DNA of 7,003 nucleotides, taken from the NCBI GenBank assembly GCA_002422745.1, contig DITH01000097.1, forward strand, positions 8,083 to 15,085. Reading direction: 5' to 3'. Both the position numbers and the translations under genes were made by a program. The notes beneath the pieces were generated by a model. The model did not search any database, was not told the origin of the DNA, and worked only from the letters and a program-made list of their open reading frames with translations. Each line of letters begins with the position of its first letter. The first letter of the stretch is position 1. The stretch comes from Alphaproteobacteria bacterium UBA6189 (GTDB lineage Bacteria; Pseudomonadota; Alphaproteobacteria; Rickettsiales; UBA3002). Of this stretch, positions 1 through 6,601 are shown piece after piece.

Positions 1-247
1 AGGGCGATACGCGATCGTAGGGCAAGATATCCCATGCGGGAAAGGTCAGTACTTCAAGCTCGGGGGCGATAAACCGGCATAACGTAGCAAGGGTGGCGAG
101 GTCCTTATCCTGCGGCACCAGATGCACCACCGGCTGGTGATGAGTCTGCACCAGGCGCACAAGTGCTTCCGCCTGAGCGGGGAAAGCTACCTGTGCCAGG
201 ATCGTGTTCGGCTTTACGGTGCGTAATATGCTGCGAATGCCCGTCAT
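1..247 (-). CDS. mfd: Mfd, transcription-repair coupling factor (N-terminal fragment)
   Basis: Only the first 82 codons are present; the gene runs off the left edge of the window. Mfd is a large cytoplasmic ATP-driven translocase that removes stalled RNA polymerase from DNA and recruits UvrA for nucleotide excision repair. I translated the minus strand from the ATG at 247. The fragment ends in FPAWDILPYDRVSP, a highly typical stretch of the UvrB-homology region at the Mfd N-terminus. The helicase and RNA polymerase-binding domains lie outside the window. The ATG overlaps the sdhE stop by one base (TAATG). No Shine-Dalgarno sequence is visible before it, so translation is probably coupled to sdhE, and the two genes probably share a transcript. 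The sdhE-mfd pairing is common in alphaproteobacteria. Whether the full protein is intact cannot be judged here. Confidence 0.94.
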   Translation of the reverse strand, partial: MTGIRSILRTVKPNTILAQVAFPAQAEALVRLVQTHHQPVVHLVPQDKDLATLATLCRFIAPELEVLTFPAWDILPYDRVSP

Positions 248-534
248 TACGGCTGAAGTTGCAATGCTTTCAGCTCAGCAAGCAATGCGGCGTAGGTGGG
301 GTTCGGGCAGGCGGTTTTATCGGTCAGCCAGTTCCAGATATCGGCGTCGTCCTCATCCAGAAACGCTTCGTAACGGCCCAATTCCTCGTCGTTCATCAGC
401 TCAAGCCGCGCGGTGCAGTAATGGCCGAGCACCAGGTCGGTCTCCTTACAACCACGATGCCAGCTGCGGTAATGCAGGCGTTTAAGCCACAACTCGCGCG
501 GCAAAGGGGGATTTGCGGTAATAGGCGCCACCAT
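247..534 (-). CDS. sdhE: SdhE, FAD assembly factor for succinate dehydrogenase
   Basis: A 95-residue protein of the SdhE/Sdh5 (DUF339, YgfY) family, a small cytoplasmic helical factor that promotes covalent attachment of FAD to the flavoprotein subunit of succinate dehydrogenase. Family marks are LKRLHYRSWHRGCKETD at about 17-33, containing the RGxxE motif (R27, G28, E31), then LMNDEELGRYEAFLD at 46-60 and DADIWNWL at 63-70. The length is normal for the family. The frame stays open upstream to 684, but the ATG at 534 is chosen because GGAGAG lies 8 nt before it (548-543) and the upstream residues do not resemble the family. It is the first gene of a probable sdhE-mfd unit and is transcribed away from the PAS/GGDEF-like gene. 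Confidence 0.95.
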   Translation of the reverse strand: MVAPITANPPLPRELWLKRLHYRSWHRGCKETDLVLGHYCTARLELMNDEELGRYEAFLDEDDADIWNWLTDKTACPNPTYAALLAELKALQLQP

Positions 535-583
535 AGGCTTGACTCTCCGTTGCTGGCGGCAAACATAGTGGTGCAAAAGGATA
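535..583. promoter_or_regulatory. Divergent intergenic region between sdhE and the PAS/GGDEF-like gene
   Basis: This 49-bp gap is the only non-coding DNA available to start both gene pairs. On the minus strand it holds the sdhE ribosome binding site, GGAGAG (548-543). On the plus strand it holds AAAAGG (575-580) ahead of the PAS/GGDEF-like gene. A plus-strand TTGACT at 539-544, followed after 19 nt by CATAGT (564-569), is a possible but poorly spaced -35/-10 pair. A minus-strand TTGCAC/TATGTT pair with a 16-nt spacer is equally weak; its -35 part lies inside the start of the opposing gene. A GANTC site (GACTC, 541-545) overlaps the sdhE ribosome binding site. I infer promoters here from the gene layout; the exact elements are guesses. 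Confidence 0.35.
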
Positions 584-1516
584 GTGCAAGTGCCAGAAAC
601 GGTTTCCGCAGCATTGGTTGAAGGCCGCAAGGGCGACGGATACCTCGTCGTCGTGCAGGATAATGCCGCGCGGGCGTTGACCATCCTGTCGGTGAACGAG
701 GTGGCGCAGGCCCAGCTGGGCTACCCCGAGGATGATCTGAAAGGTCGCAAGCTGGAAGTCATTCTGGGTCCGCGCACGGCCGAAGTGATCGAGGAAGACC
801 TTGAGTACGACGACGGGGCCCCGGATATGGCCGACATTCTGGCCCGCCAGCGCGAATTGCGGTTGCGCACCCGATCCGGTCAGGAACTGGCGGTGCCAAC
901 CACCATTCACCGGATGATGGCGGAAGACCGCAACGCCAGGTTCCAGCTGATTTTACCCAATGAGCGCGAAGGGCGCGCCCGCGACCAATGGCGCCAATTC
1001 ATTAAGACCAGCCTTGAAGGCCATACACAAATCGACCCAGCAACGGGGCTGCCCAACCGCGCTACTGCCGAGGCGCATTTACGCTCCGTCGGCCATTATC
1101 TGGCCGAAAGTGGTATGCAGGCGTCGTTTGCCGTATTACGGCTCGATCGTTACCAGAAAAGCCTGGCGCGCTATGGCTTAACGGGGGTGCAATACCTGTT
1201 ACAGCATGTTGGTAATTGCTGCCGCAGCACCTTCCGGGGCGAAGATACCATTTATGCGCTAAGTGAAGACCGGCTGGGCCTGCTGCTAATCGATATCAGC
1301 CGTGAATCGGTGCGGGTGGTGCTTAACCGGCTGCGCTGGAATATCCGCACCCATACCATCGAGTTTGGCGGTAAGTCCGACTTCTCGAACACGGTTAGCA
1401 TTGCGTTCGATATGCTGAAGCCGGAGGAAAGCGAGCAACTGCTTATGCGCTGCGAGGCAGCAGTAGCCGAGCTCGATGCCGATAGCCGTAACGCGCTGAT
1501 TGAACGTGGCCACTGA
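584..1516 (+). CDS. PAS domain plus degenerate GGDEF domain protein, candidate c-di-GMP receptor
   Basis: A 310-residue cytoplasmic protein without visible membrane segments or signal peptide. Residues about 15-125 read as a PAS sensor domain (ILSVNEVAQAQLGYPEDDLK at 34-53). A short helical linker leads to a GGDEF-like domain from about 150 to 300, opened by DPATGLPNR (151-159), the usual entry motif. The catalytic signature is lost: the GGDEF position reads SEDRL (227-231), the first metal-ligand aspartate is Arg186, and the substrate Asn/Asp pair is Leu194/Ala195. An RGED at 218-221 lies exactly five residues before SEDRL, where active enzymes keep the inhibitory RxxD site. It is thus probably no cyclase but may bind c-di-GMP; this is inference. 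No EAL domain follows. The start is GTG at 584; GTG at 590 has better spacing (8-9 nt) from AAAAGG. It sits 13 nt before recG and likely shares its transcript. The ligand of the PAS domain is unknown. Confidence 0.85.
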   Translation: MQVPETVSAALVEGRKGDGYLVVVQDNAARALTILSVNEVAQAQLGYPEDDLKGRKLEVILGPRTAEVIEEDLEYDDGAPDMADILARQRELRLRTRSGQELAVPTTIHRMMAEDRNARFQLILPNEREGRARDQWRQFIKTSLEGHTQIDPATGLPNRATAEAHLRSVGHYLAESGMQASFAVLRLDRYQKSLARYGLTGVQYLLQHVGNCCRSTFRGEDTIYALSEDRLGLLLIDISRESVRVVLNRLRWNIRTHTIEFGGKSDFSNTVSIAFDMLKPEESEQLLMRCEAAVAELDADSRNALIERGH

Positions 1517-1529
1517 TTCCCCTGATGCT

Positions 1530-3674
1530 ATGCTGCGCCCGTCGGCGCTGTTTTCCTGGTTTACGCCGGTCAACCGCCTCACTGGCGTCGGCCCGGCGAT
1601 GGGGCAGGCGCTGGCCCGGTTGTTGCCGAGTGTGAAACCGGTGGAGGAAGAGGCGGGCCGCGCCGCGCCGGTGTTGCGCGACCTGCTGTTTCATTTACCC
1701 GGTGGGGTGATCGACCGCACGCGGGTCACCCCCGTCGCCCAGCTCGAAAAAGGGCAATACGCGACCATCGAAGTGATGATTACCGAGCACGCGCCGCCGC
1801 CGCGTATTAAACGCCGCTTGCCTTATAAAGTCGCCGCGCAGGACGAAACCGGTGTAGTGATGCTCACTTTTTTTCATGCCAAGAACGATTATCTGATCCG
1901 CCAATTGCCAGTGGGCGCGCGGCGTCTTATCTGCGGTCAGGTGGATATGTATGACGGGGTGGCCACGATCGCCCATCCCGATGTGATGGCGCCGGTGGAA
2001 AAGGCCGCCGAAGTGCTGAAGCTGGCACCTTCCTATGGCCTTACCGCGCAAGTGAGCCAGAAATTATTGGCAAAGCTCAGCGCGCAGGCGTTGCGCCAGG
2101 TGACGCCGCTGCCAGAATGGCAGGATGCGGCCTGGCTGGCCCAGCAAGGTTGGCCCGGGTTCCACACCGCACTGGCGCAGTTACATGCGCCGCAAGATGC
2201 GGCGGTGTTGGAGGCTGGATCGGCACCACGCAGCCGCTTGGCGTACGATGAGTTGCTTGCCAACCAGCTGGCGTTGGCGCTGGTACGGCGCAGCCAGCAA
2301 CGCCAGCGTGCCCCGGCCATTGCGTTCGATGTGTCACGGCACCGTGAGTTGCTCGATACTTTGCCGTTCCAGCTTACCGCCGGGCAGGTGACGATTCTAC
2401 AGGAACTGATGCAGGAAATGGCCTCGGGCCAGCGTATGGTGCGGCTGCTGCAAGGTGATGTGGGCAGCGGTAAGACTATCCTCGCACTGGCATTGATGGT
2501 GCAAGCCGTGGCCAGCGGTAAGCAGGCCTGTCTGATGGCGCCGACCGACCTGTTGGCCCGCCAACATTATGCCACCCTCAAACGGTATACTGATGCGTTG
2601 CATATTCCGCTCGCGCTGTTATCGGGAAAAATGAAAAAACCCGAGCAGGACTCGGTGAAGACGGCGCTGGCGAGCGGCGCGATTCCTCTGGTGGTGGGCA
2701 CGCATGCGCTGTTTCAGGAGCAGGTGCAGTTTTCCGATCTGGCGCTGGTGGTGGTCGACGAGCAGCACCGGTTCGGGGTGGGGCAGCGCATGCGGTTGAC
2801 GGGTAAAGGTAACGCCCCGCATTTATTGCAAATGACCGCGACGCCCATTCCGCGCAGCCTTTCGATGACTATGTATGGCGATATGGATGTGTCGTCGTTG
2901 ACCGAACGACCACCGGGGCGGCAGGAAATCGACACGCGCGCGGTGCCCGAATCACGGATGAGCGAGGTGATCGACGGTATCGGCCGGGTGCTGGCGGCGG
3001 GTGAAAAAGCTTACTGGGTATGTCCGCTGATCGAGCGAGTCGACCAGCCCGACGAAACCACGCAGGATCTCGCTGCAGCGGAAGAGCGTTACCGGCTGCT
3101 CGTGACGCATTTTCCCGGCAAAGTGGGGCTGGTGCACGGCCGCATGAAACTGGCCGAGCGCGAGCGCGTGATGCAGGATTTCGCCCATGGCGAGCTACAG
3201 CTTCTGGTCGCCACCACGGTGGTCGAGGTGGGGGTGGATGTGCCACAAGCCACTGTAATGGTCATCGAGCATGCGGAGCGGTTTGGCCTCGCGCAGCTTC
3301 ACCAGCTACGTGGGCGTGTTGGAAGAGGAAGCAATCCCTCGCGTTGCATTCTTCTCTACCATAATCGGCTGTCGCAAACCGCGAAAGATCGGTTGAATAT
3401 CCTGCGCCAGACGAATGACGGGTTCGTGATCGCCGAGGAGGATTTACGTTTGCGCGGCGAGGGCGATATGCTGGGTACGCGGCAAACCGGCTTGCCGGAT
3501 TATGTGCTGGCGGATTTGTCGGTGCATTTGCCGTTGATACGGGTTGCGCATGACGATGCGAAACTGGTGTTGCACCAGGATCCATCCCTCAGCAGCCAGC
3601 GCGGTCAGGCATTGCAGTTGCTGCTGAGCCTGTTTGAGTATGACAGCGCGATGGCTTTGCTGCGGGTAATATAA
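1530..3674 (+). CDS. recG: RecG, ATP-dependent branch-migration DNA helicase
   Basis: RecG is a monomeric superfamily 2 helicase that regresses stalled replication forks and processes Holliday junctions, R-loops and D-loops. The 714-residue product is of normal length. An OB-fold wedge domain spans about 75-155. The helicase core follows with Walker A GDVGSGKT (309-316), the DEQH box (410-413), motif III MTATPIPRS (from 435), motif V VVEVGVDVP, and motif VI QLRGRVGRG (592-600). DLRLRGEGDMLGTRQTGLP (from 638) matches the TRG motif that couples ATP use to movement. All key residues are present. I chose the ATG at 1530 because MLRPSALFSWFTPVNRLTGV fits the usual RecG N-terminus. TTG at 1500 or GTG at 1506 would overlap the upstream gene instead. 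None of the three has a clear Shine-Dalgarno sequence, so coupling to the upstream PAS/GGDEF-like gene is likely. Its stop converges with lpxB 15 bp away, with no clear terminator between. Confidence 0.97.
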   Translation: MLRPSALFSWFTPVNRLTGVGPAMGQALARLLPSVKPVEEEAGRAAPVLRDLLFHLPGGVIDRTRVTPVAQLEKGQYATIEVMITEHAPPPRIKRRLPYKVAAQDETGVVMLTFFHAKNDYLIRQLPVGARRLICGQVDMYDGVATIAHPDVMAPVEKAAEVLKLAPSYGLTAQVSQKLLAKLSAQALRQVTPLPEWQDAAWLAQQGWPGFHTALAQLHAPQDAAVLEAGSAPRSRLAYDELLANQLALALVRRSQQRQRAPAIAFDVSRHRELLDTLPFQLTAGQVTILQELMQEMASGQRMVRLLQGDVGSGKTILALALMVQAVASGKQACLMAPTDLLARQHYATLKRYTDALHIPLALLSGKMKKPEQDSVKTALASGAIPLVVGTHALFQEQVQFSDLALVVVDEQHRFGVGQRMRLTGKGNAPHLLQMTATPIPRSLSMTMYGDMDVSSLTERPPGRQEIDTRAVPESRMSEVIDGIGRVLAAGEKAYWVCPLIERVDQPDETTQDLAAAEERYRLLVTHFPGKVGLVHGRMKLAERERVMQDFAHGELQLLVATTVVEVGVDVPQATVMVIEHAERFGLAQLHQLRGRVGRGSNPSRCILLYHNRLSQTAKDRLNILRQTNDGFVIAEEDLRLRGEGDMLGTRQTGLPDYVLADLSVHLPLIRVAHDDAKLVLHQDPSLSSQRGQALQLLLSLFEYDSAMALLRVI

Positions 3675-3689
3675 ACCGTGGCGATGATG

Positions 3690-4853
3690 TTATGCGGTCG
3701 CTTTTACGTCGCGCAGAATAATGGTTGCGGCTTTGTCGCTGGGCGATTGGTCGTCCGCCGCGCCGAGCTGGGTAGCGAGATCGCGAAGCGCCTCGAGCTG
3801 CGCGTCACGCGCTTCGCCACCGGTTAGTAGTGGCAGCAGGGCATTGCAGATATTTTCCGGCGTGGCGTTTTCCTGTATCAGTTCAGGAATAACCATGCGC
3901 CTGCTAAGAATGTTAGCGAGGTTAAAAAACGGCGTTTTTACGATGCGGCGCAAGATCGCTGCGGTGAGTGGGTTCACCTTGTAGGTGGTAACACTCGGCA
4001 GGCCGGCCAGCGCGCATTCAAGCGCGATGGTGCCGGATTTTGCCAACGCTGCCGTGGCCGACGCGAACACATCTTTCTTCTCCTCCGTATTGGACACGAG
4101 ATGGGCGGTGATATTCCATTCAAAAAGCGCGTCACGCAGGCGTGGCTGCAAATGCGGTGGCACCATGACCAATAATTCCAGCGACGGCAGGGATTGTTTT
4201 AGCTGCATTATGGCTTCACGCAAGGTGGGCAGAAGTTTTTTCAGCTCGCTGCGGCGGCTGCCGGGGAAAAGGGCGAGTAATGGCGTTTCAGGTGCTATGT
4301 TATGGCGCAGTCGAAACGCAGCCCCATCGCCTTTGTCGCGCCAGTACCAGGCAACCTCATGCCCGATGAAATGTGCCGGCAGGCCAACCGGTTCGAAATA
4401 TGGCGGCTCGAACGGTAGTAGGCAAAACAGCGCGTCGAATAATTTAGCCGCCGTGTGGACGCGCCCGGGCCGGTACACCCACACGCTGGGGGCCACGTAA
4501 TGGTAAAATGTGGGGCGATGCCTGCCGCGTTTTCTCAGCGCGGCGACGACGCGGTAGGTAAAGCCACGTGAATCGACCGTTACGACGATGTCGGGCTTTT
4601 CGGCTTCCAGATAAGCGACCATTTCACGGATACGCCGCTTGATGCTGACATAATGCGGGATGACTTCCGCCATGCCCATCAGGGCGATCTCCTGCATGTC
4701 GAACAGGCTTTTTAAGCCTTGTTCCTGCATGCGCGGGCCGCCAAGGCCAATAAATTCAATGGTCGGCTGTTGGCGCTTCAAGGCCGCCATAAGCCAGCCG
4801 CCGAGCTGGTCGCCCGAGGTTTCGCCTGCAATGACTGCGATCGTTAAAGCCAT
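3690..4853 (-). CDS. lpxB: LpxB, lipid-A-disaccharide synthase
   Basis: LpxB is a membrane-associated family GT19 glycosyltransferase. It joins UDP-2,3-diacylglucosamine to lipid X, giving the beta-1,6-linked lipid A disaccharide and UDP. The 387-residue length fits (E. coli about 382). Visible marks: AGETSGD (9-15), GLGGPRM (36-42), HYVAPSVWVYRPGR (118-131), LLPFEPPYFE (145-154), LFPGSRRSE (195-203), SGTIALECALAG (273-284), YKVNPLT (291-297) and NLANIL (311-316). Two usually conserved prolines are changed: the D-S-P-[GD]-F-type segment reads DSRGF (94-98), although its aspartate is kept, and GHP reads GHE (164-166). It is the last gene of the fabZ-lpxA-lpxI-lpxB run, separated from lpxI by 81 nt that contain a hairpin. 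The ATG at 4853 follows a modest AAGAGAAG ribosome binding site. Nothing suggests truncation. Confidence 0.97.
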   Translation of the reverse strand: MALTIAVIAGETSGDQLGGWLMAALKRQQPTIEFIGLGGPRMQEQGLKSLFDMQEIALMGMAEVIPHYVSIKRRIREMVAYLEAEKPDIVVTVDSRGFTYRVVAALRKRGRHRPTFYHYVAPSVWVYRPGRVHTAAKLFDALFCLLPFEPPYFEPVGLPAHFIGHEVAWYWRDKGDGAAFRLRHNIAPETPLLALFPGSRRSELKKLLPTLREAIMQLKQSLPSLELLVMVPPHLQPRLRDALFEWNITAHLVSNTEEKKDVFASATAALAKSGTIALECALAGLPSVTTYKVNPLTAAILRRIVKTPFFNLANILSRRMVIPELIQENATPENICNALLPLLTGGEARDAQLEALRDLATQLGAADDQSPSDKAATIILRDVKATA

Positions 4854-4901
4854 GGCTTCTCTTTACGTCATTCATCCACTATGCACAGCAAAATTAGAGA
4901 G

Positions 4902-4932
4902 GCGAGGTATTAGCCTCGCGGCCTAAACGAGG
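4902..4932 (-). other. GC-rich hairpin with a competing alternative stem in the lpxI-lpxB gap
   Basis: On the minus strand, GCGAGG-CTAATA-CCTCGC (4919-4902) forms a perfect 6-bp stem with a 6-nt loop, two bases after an unpaired CC. A further CCTCG just upstream (4932-4928) can pair with the same CGAGG (4918-4914) across a 9-nt loop. The two stems are therefore mutually exclusive, in the order CCTCG, CGAGG, CCTCG. The main stem is followed by CTCTCTAATTTTG: pyrimidine-rich, but without the immediate run of U expected of a strong intrinsic terminator. It lies 3-33 nt after the lpxI stop and about 48 nt before the lpxB start. It may be a weak terminator or attenuator, or an mRNA processing or stabilising element that sets lpxB output apart from the upstream genes. 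The pairing is seen directly; the role is inference. Confidence 0.45.
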
Positions 4933-4934
4933 GG

Positions 4935-5792
4935 TTATTCCAGAATCGAAAAGCCGATAATGAAAACACCGAGCTGGTCGGCCCGGCGAGCCAGTTCACG
5001 TCGGTCGAGGATGAGCGTTGCACCCGCCTCAACCGCCAAACCGGCGAGGCCTGAAGCGGCCAGCCGCTCGATGGTTGCCACGCCGATGGTCGGCAGGTCG
5101 ACCCGTGCATCCTGTTGCGGCTTTTTGACTTTCACCAGTACACCGCCGCGTTCCTCAAGCTTTAAGTGCGCGCAGCGTTCAATCAATTGGTCGGTGCCCT
5201 CGACCGCTTCGACGCCGAGCACGGTGTGGTTTTGTACCACCACTGCCTGGCCAATATCGAGCGCACCAATCTCGCGGGCGATGCGGGCACCGAATTCAAT
5301 ATCGGCCTGGGCGCGTTTGTCGGGGTAAATGCTGCCGATCAGCCCTTCGGGCGCGACGAGTTCATTCATCACCTGGTCGGCGCCAATGACGCGGAACCCT
5401 TCTTCCTCAACGAACTGGATAATATTGTTCACCAAGTCATTGTCGCCGGTGACCAATTGGGTGCCCACTCGGGCGAGTAGCCTGGCGCCTTTAAGGTCGG
5501 GCCGCAGGGCGCTGATTTTGGGACGGGCGACCTTGCCCGCCAGTACGATTTCCTCGGCACGGTTTTCACGCAGAAGCTCGATCATTTTTCCGATCGCACC
5601 GAGGCGCACCCATTGTACCGTATCGCCCGCCGCTTCGATGGTTTCCGCATCGGCCGCGCCTTCCAGCGCAATGACAAAAAATGGTCGCTGCTGCTGGTGG
5701 CAGGCTTTCATCATCATACGCGGCAGGCTGCCGGAGCCGGCAATAATGCCTAGCGGGGCTAGGTTGATCTGGACCTGTGCGGTGGCGTTCAT
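4935..5792 (-). CDS. lpxI: LpxI, UDP-2,3-diacylglucosamine pyrophosphatase
   Basis: LpxI (DUF1009) hydrolyses UDP-2,3-diacylglucosamine to lipid X and UMP. It replaces the unrelated LpxH in alphaproteobacteria and several other groups. The 285-residue length is normal. Visible marks: [11 protein letters not shown] (14-24), [11 protein letters not shown] (64-74), [15 protein letters not shown] (85-99), [19 protein letters not shown] (115-133), [14 protein letters not shown] (137-150), [18 protein letters not shown] (184-201) and [10 protein letters not shown] (228-237). The last motif is the segment where I recall an aspartate needed by the Caulobacter enzyme; I have not aligned it. The ATG at 5792 overlaps the lpxA stop as ATGA (4 nt) and no Shine-Dalgarno sequence precedes it, so translation is probably coupled to lpxA. 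Its product and substrate are the two substrates of LpxB, encoded next. Confidence 0.96.
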   Translation of the reverse strand: MNATAQVQINLAPLGIIAGSGSLPRMMMKACHQQQRPFFVIALEGAADAETIEAAGDTVQWVRLGAIGKMIELLRENRAEEIVLAGKVARPKISALRPDLKGARLLARVGTQLVTGDNDLVNNIIQFVEEEGFRVIGADQVMNELVAPEGLIGSIYPDKRAQADIEFGARIAREIGALDIGQAVVVQNHTVLGVEAVEGTDQLIERCAHLKLEERGGVLVKVKKPQQDARVDLPTIGVATIERLAASGLAGLAVEAGATLILDRRELARRADQLGVFIIGFSILE

Positions 5793-6601
5793 TCGTCGGT
5801 CGCGGAATGTTTGCTGCGTGGCGTGCAGAAGGCGCGGTCTGTCTCGGCCAGCACGAAATCGATCAGGGTTTGGGCTTCTGCCTGCGGATATTTCGCTTTC
5901 AACGCCGTGGCACGATCGTTTAGCGTGCCGTTGCGCGATTGGAATAATTCTTTGAAAGCATGCCGCAGGGCATGGATGCTTTCGCGCTCGAAATTACGGC
6001 GTTTGAGCCCGACAAGATTCAGCCCATCGAGTGACGCACGTTCGCCCTTGGCAGTGCCATAAGGAATCACATCTTTTTCGACCGCCGACATACCGCCGAT
6101 AAATGCATGCGTGCCGATACGCACGAACTGGTGAATAGCCGACATGCCGCCGATAATAACAAAATCGCCGATGGTCACATGTCCTGCTACTGCGGCATTA
6201 TTGGCCAGAATACAATGGTTGCCGACCATGCAATCATGCGCGATATGCGCGCCGGCCATGAACAGGTTATTGTCGCCGATCTTGGTAAGGCCACCACCCC
6301 CAACCGTGCCAGGGTTCATCGTTACATGTTCGCGAATGGTATTGTTTTTGCCGATCACCAGCCGGGTTGGTTCACCGGCGTATTTTTTATCCTGTGGCGG
6401 ATGGCCGATGGAGGCAAAGGGAAAAATATGGGTGCCCGCACCGATTTCGGTATGGCCGTCGATGGCGACATGGCTGTGCAGGACGACGTCGTCGCCCAGC
6501 ACTACATGCGGTCCGATGACGCAATAGGGGCCGACTTTAGCGCTGGCGGCGATGTTGGCGCTTTCGGCGATGATAGCGCTGGGATGCAGGTAGGTGCTCA
6601 C
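5789..6601 (-). CDS. lpxA: LpxA, UDP-N-acetylglucosamine O-acyltransferase
   Basis: LpxA catalyses the first step of lipid A synthesis, moving a 3-hydroxyacyl chain from acyl carrier protein to the 3-position of UDP-GlcNAc. The 270-residue product (E. coli 262) has the hexapeptide-repeat left-handed beta helix from about 5 to 185 ([37 protein letters not shown]) and a helical C-terminal domain ([20 protein letters not shown]). His122 in AHIAHDC corresponds to catalytic His125 of E. coli. Gly170 in IGGMSA corresponds to Gly173, which sets acyl chain length there. I chose GTG at 6601, not an upstream codon in the open frame. The N-terminus [15 protein letters not shown] then fits the family, AAGGCGG lies just before it, and GTG overlaps the fabZ stop by one base (TAGTG). 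The upstream extension would lie wholly inside fabZ. Confidence 0.97.
   Translation of the reverse strand: MSTYLHPSAIIAESANIAASAKVGPYCVIGPHVVLGDDVVLHSHVAIDGHTEIGAGTHIFPFASIGHPPQDKKYAGEPTRLVIGKNNTIREHVTMNPGTVGGGGLTKIGDNNLFMAGAHIAHDCMVGNHCILANNAAVAGHVTIGDFVIIGGMSAIHQFVRIGTHAFIGGMSAVEKDVIPYGTAKGERASLDGLNLVGLKRRNFERESIHALRHAFKELFQSRNGTLNDRATALKAKYPQAEAQTLIDFVLAETDRAFCTPRSKHSATDE

Noticed and set aside
163..621. A 152-codon open frame on the plus strand across mfd, sdhE and the start of the PAS/GGDEF-like gene
   Set aside because: It runs antisense to the well-supported sdhE and mfd and shows no family features.
535..684. A longer sdhE product starting at 684
   Set aside because: The extra 50 residues do not look like the family, they overlap the coding start of the opposing gene, and the ATG at 534 has a well-placed GGAGAG.
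3675..3689. A shared bidirectional terminator between recG and lpxB
   Set aside because: The gap is 15 bp and the best stem around it (GCGA/TCGC, with a long loop reaching into lpxB) is only 4 bp without a T run on either strand.
3985..4500. A 171-codon open frame on the plus strand inside lpxB
   Set aside because: Fully antisense to lpxB, with no recognisable motif and Ser/Arg-biased composition expected from the complement of a GC-rich gene.
5329..5955. A 208-codon open frame on the plus strand across lpxI and lpxA
   Set aside because: It lies antisense to two clearly recognised genes, its translation is rich in Ser, Arg and Ala without family motifs, and it spans a gene boundary. This is typical of shadow frames in GC-rich DNA.
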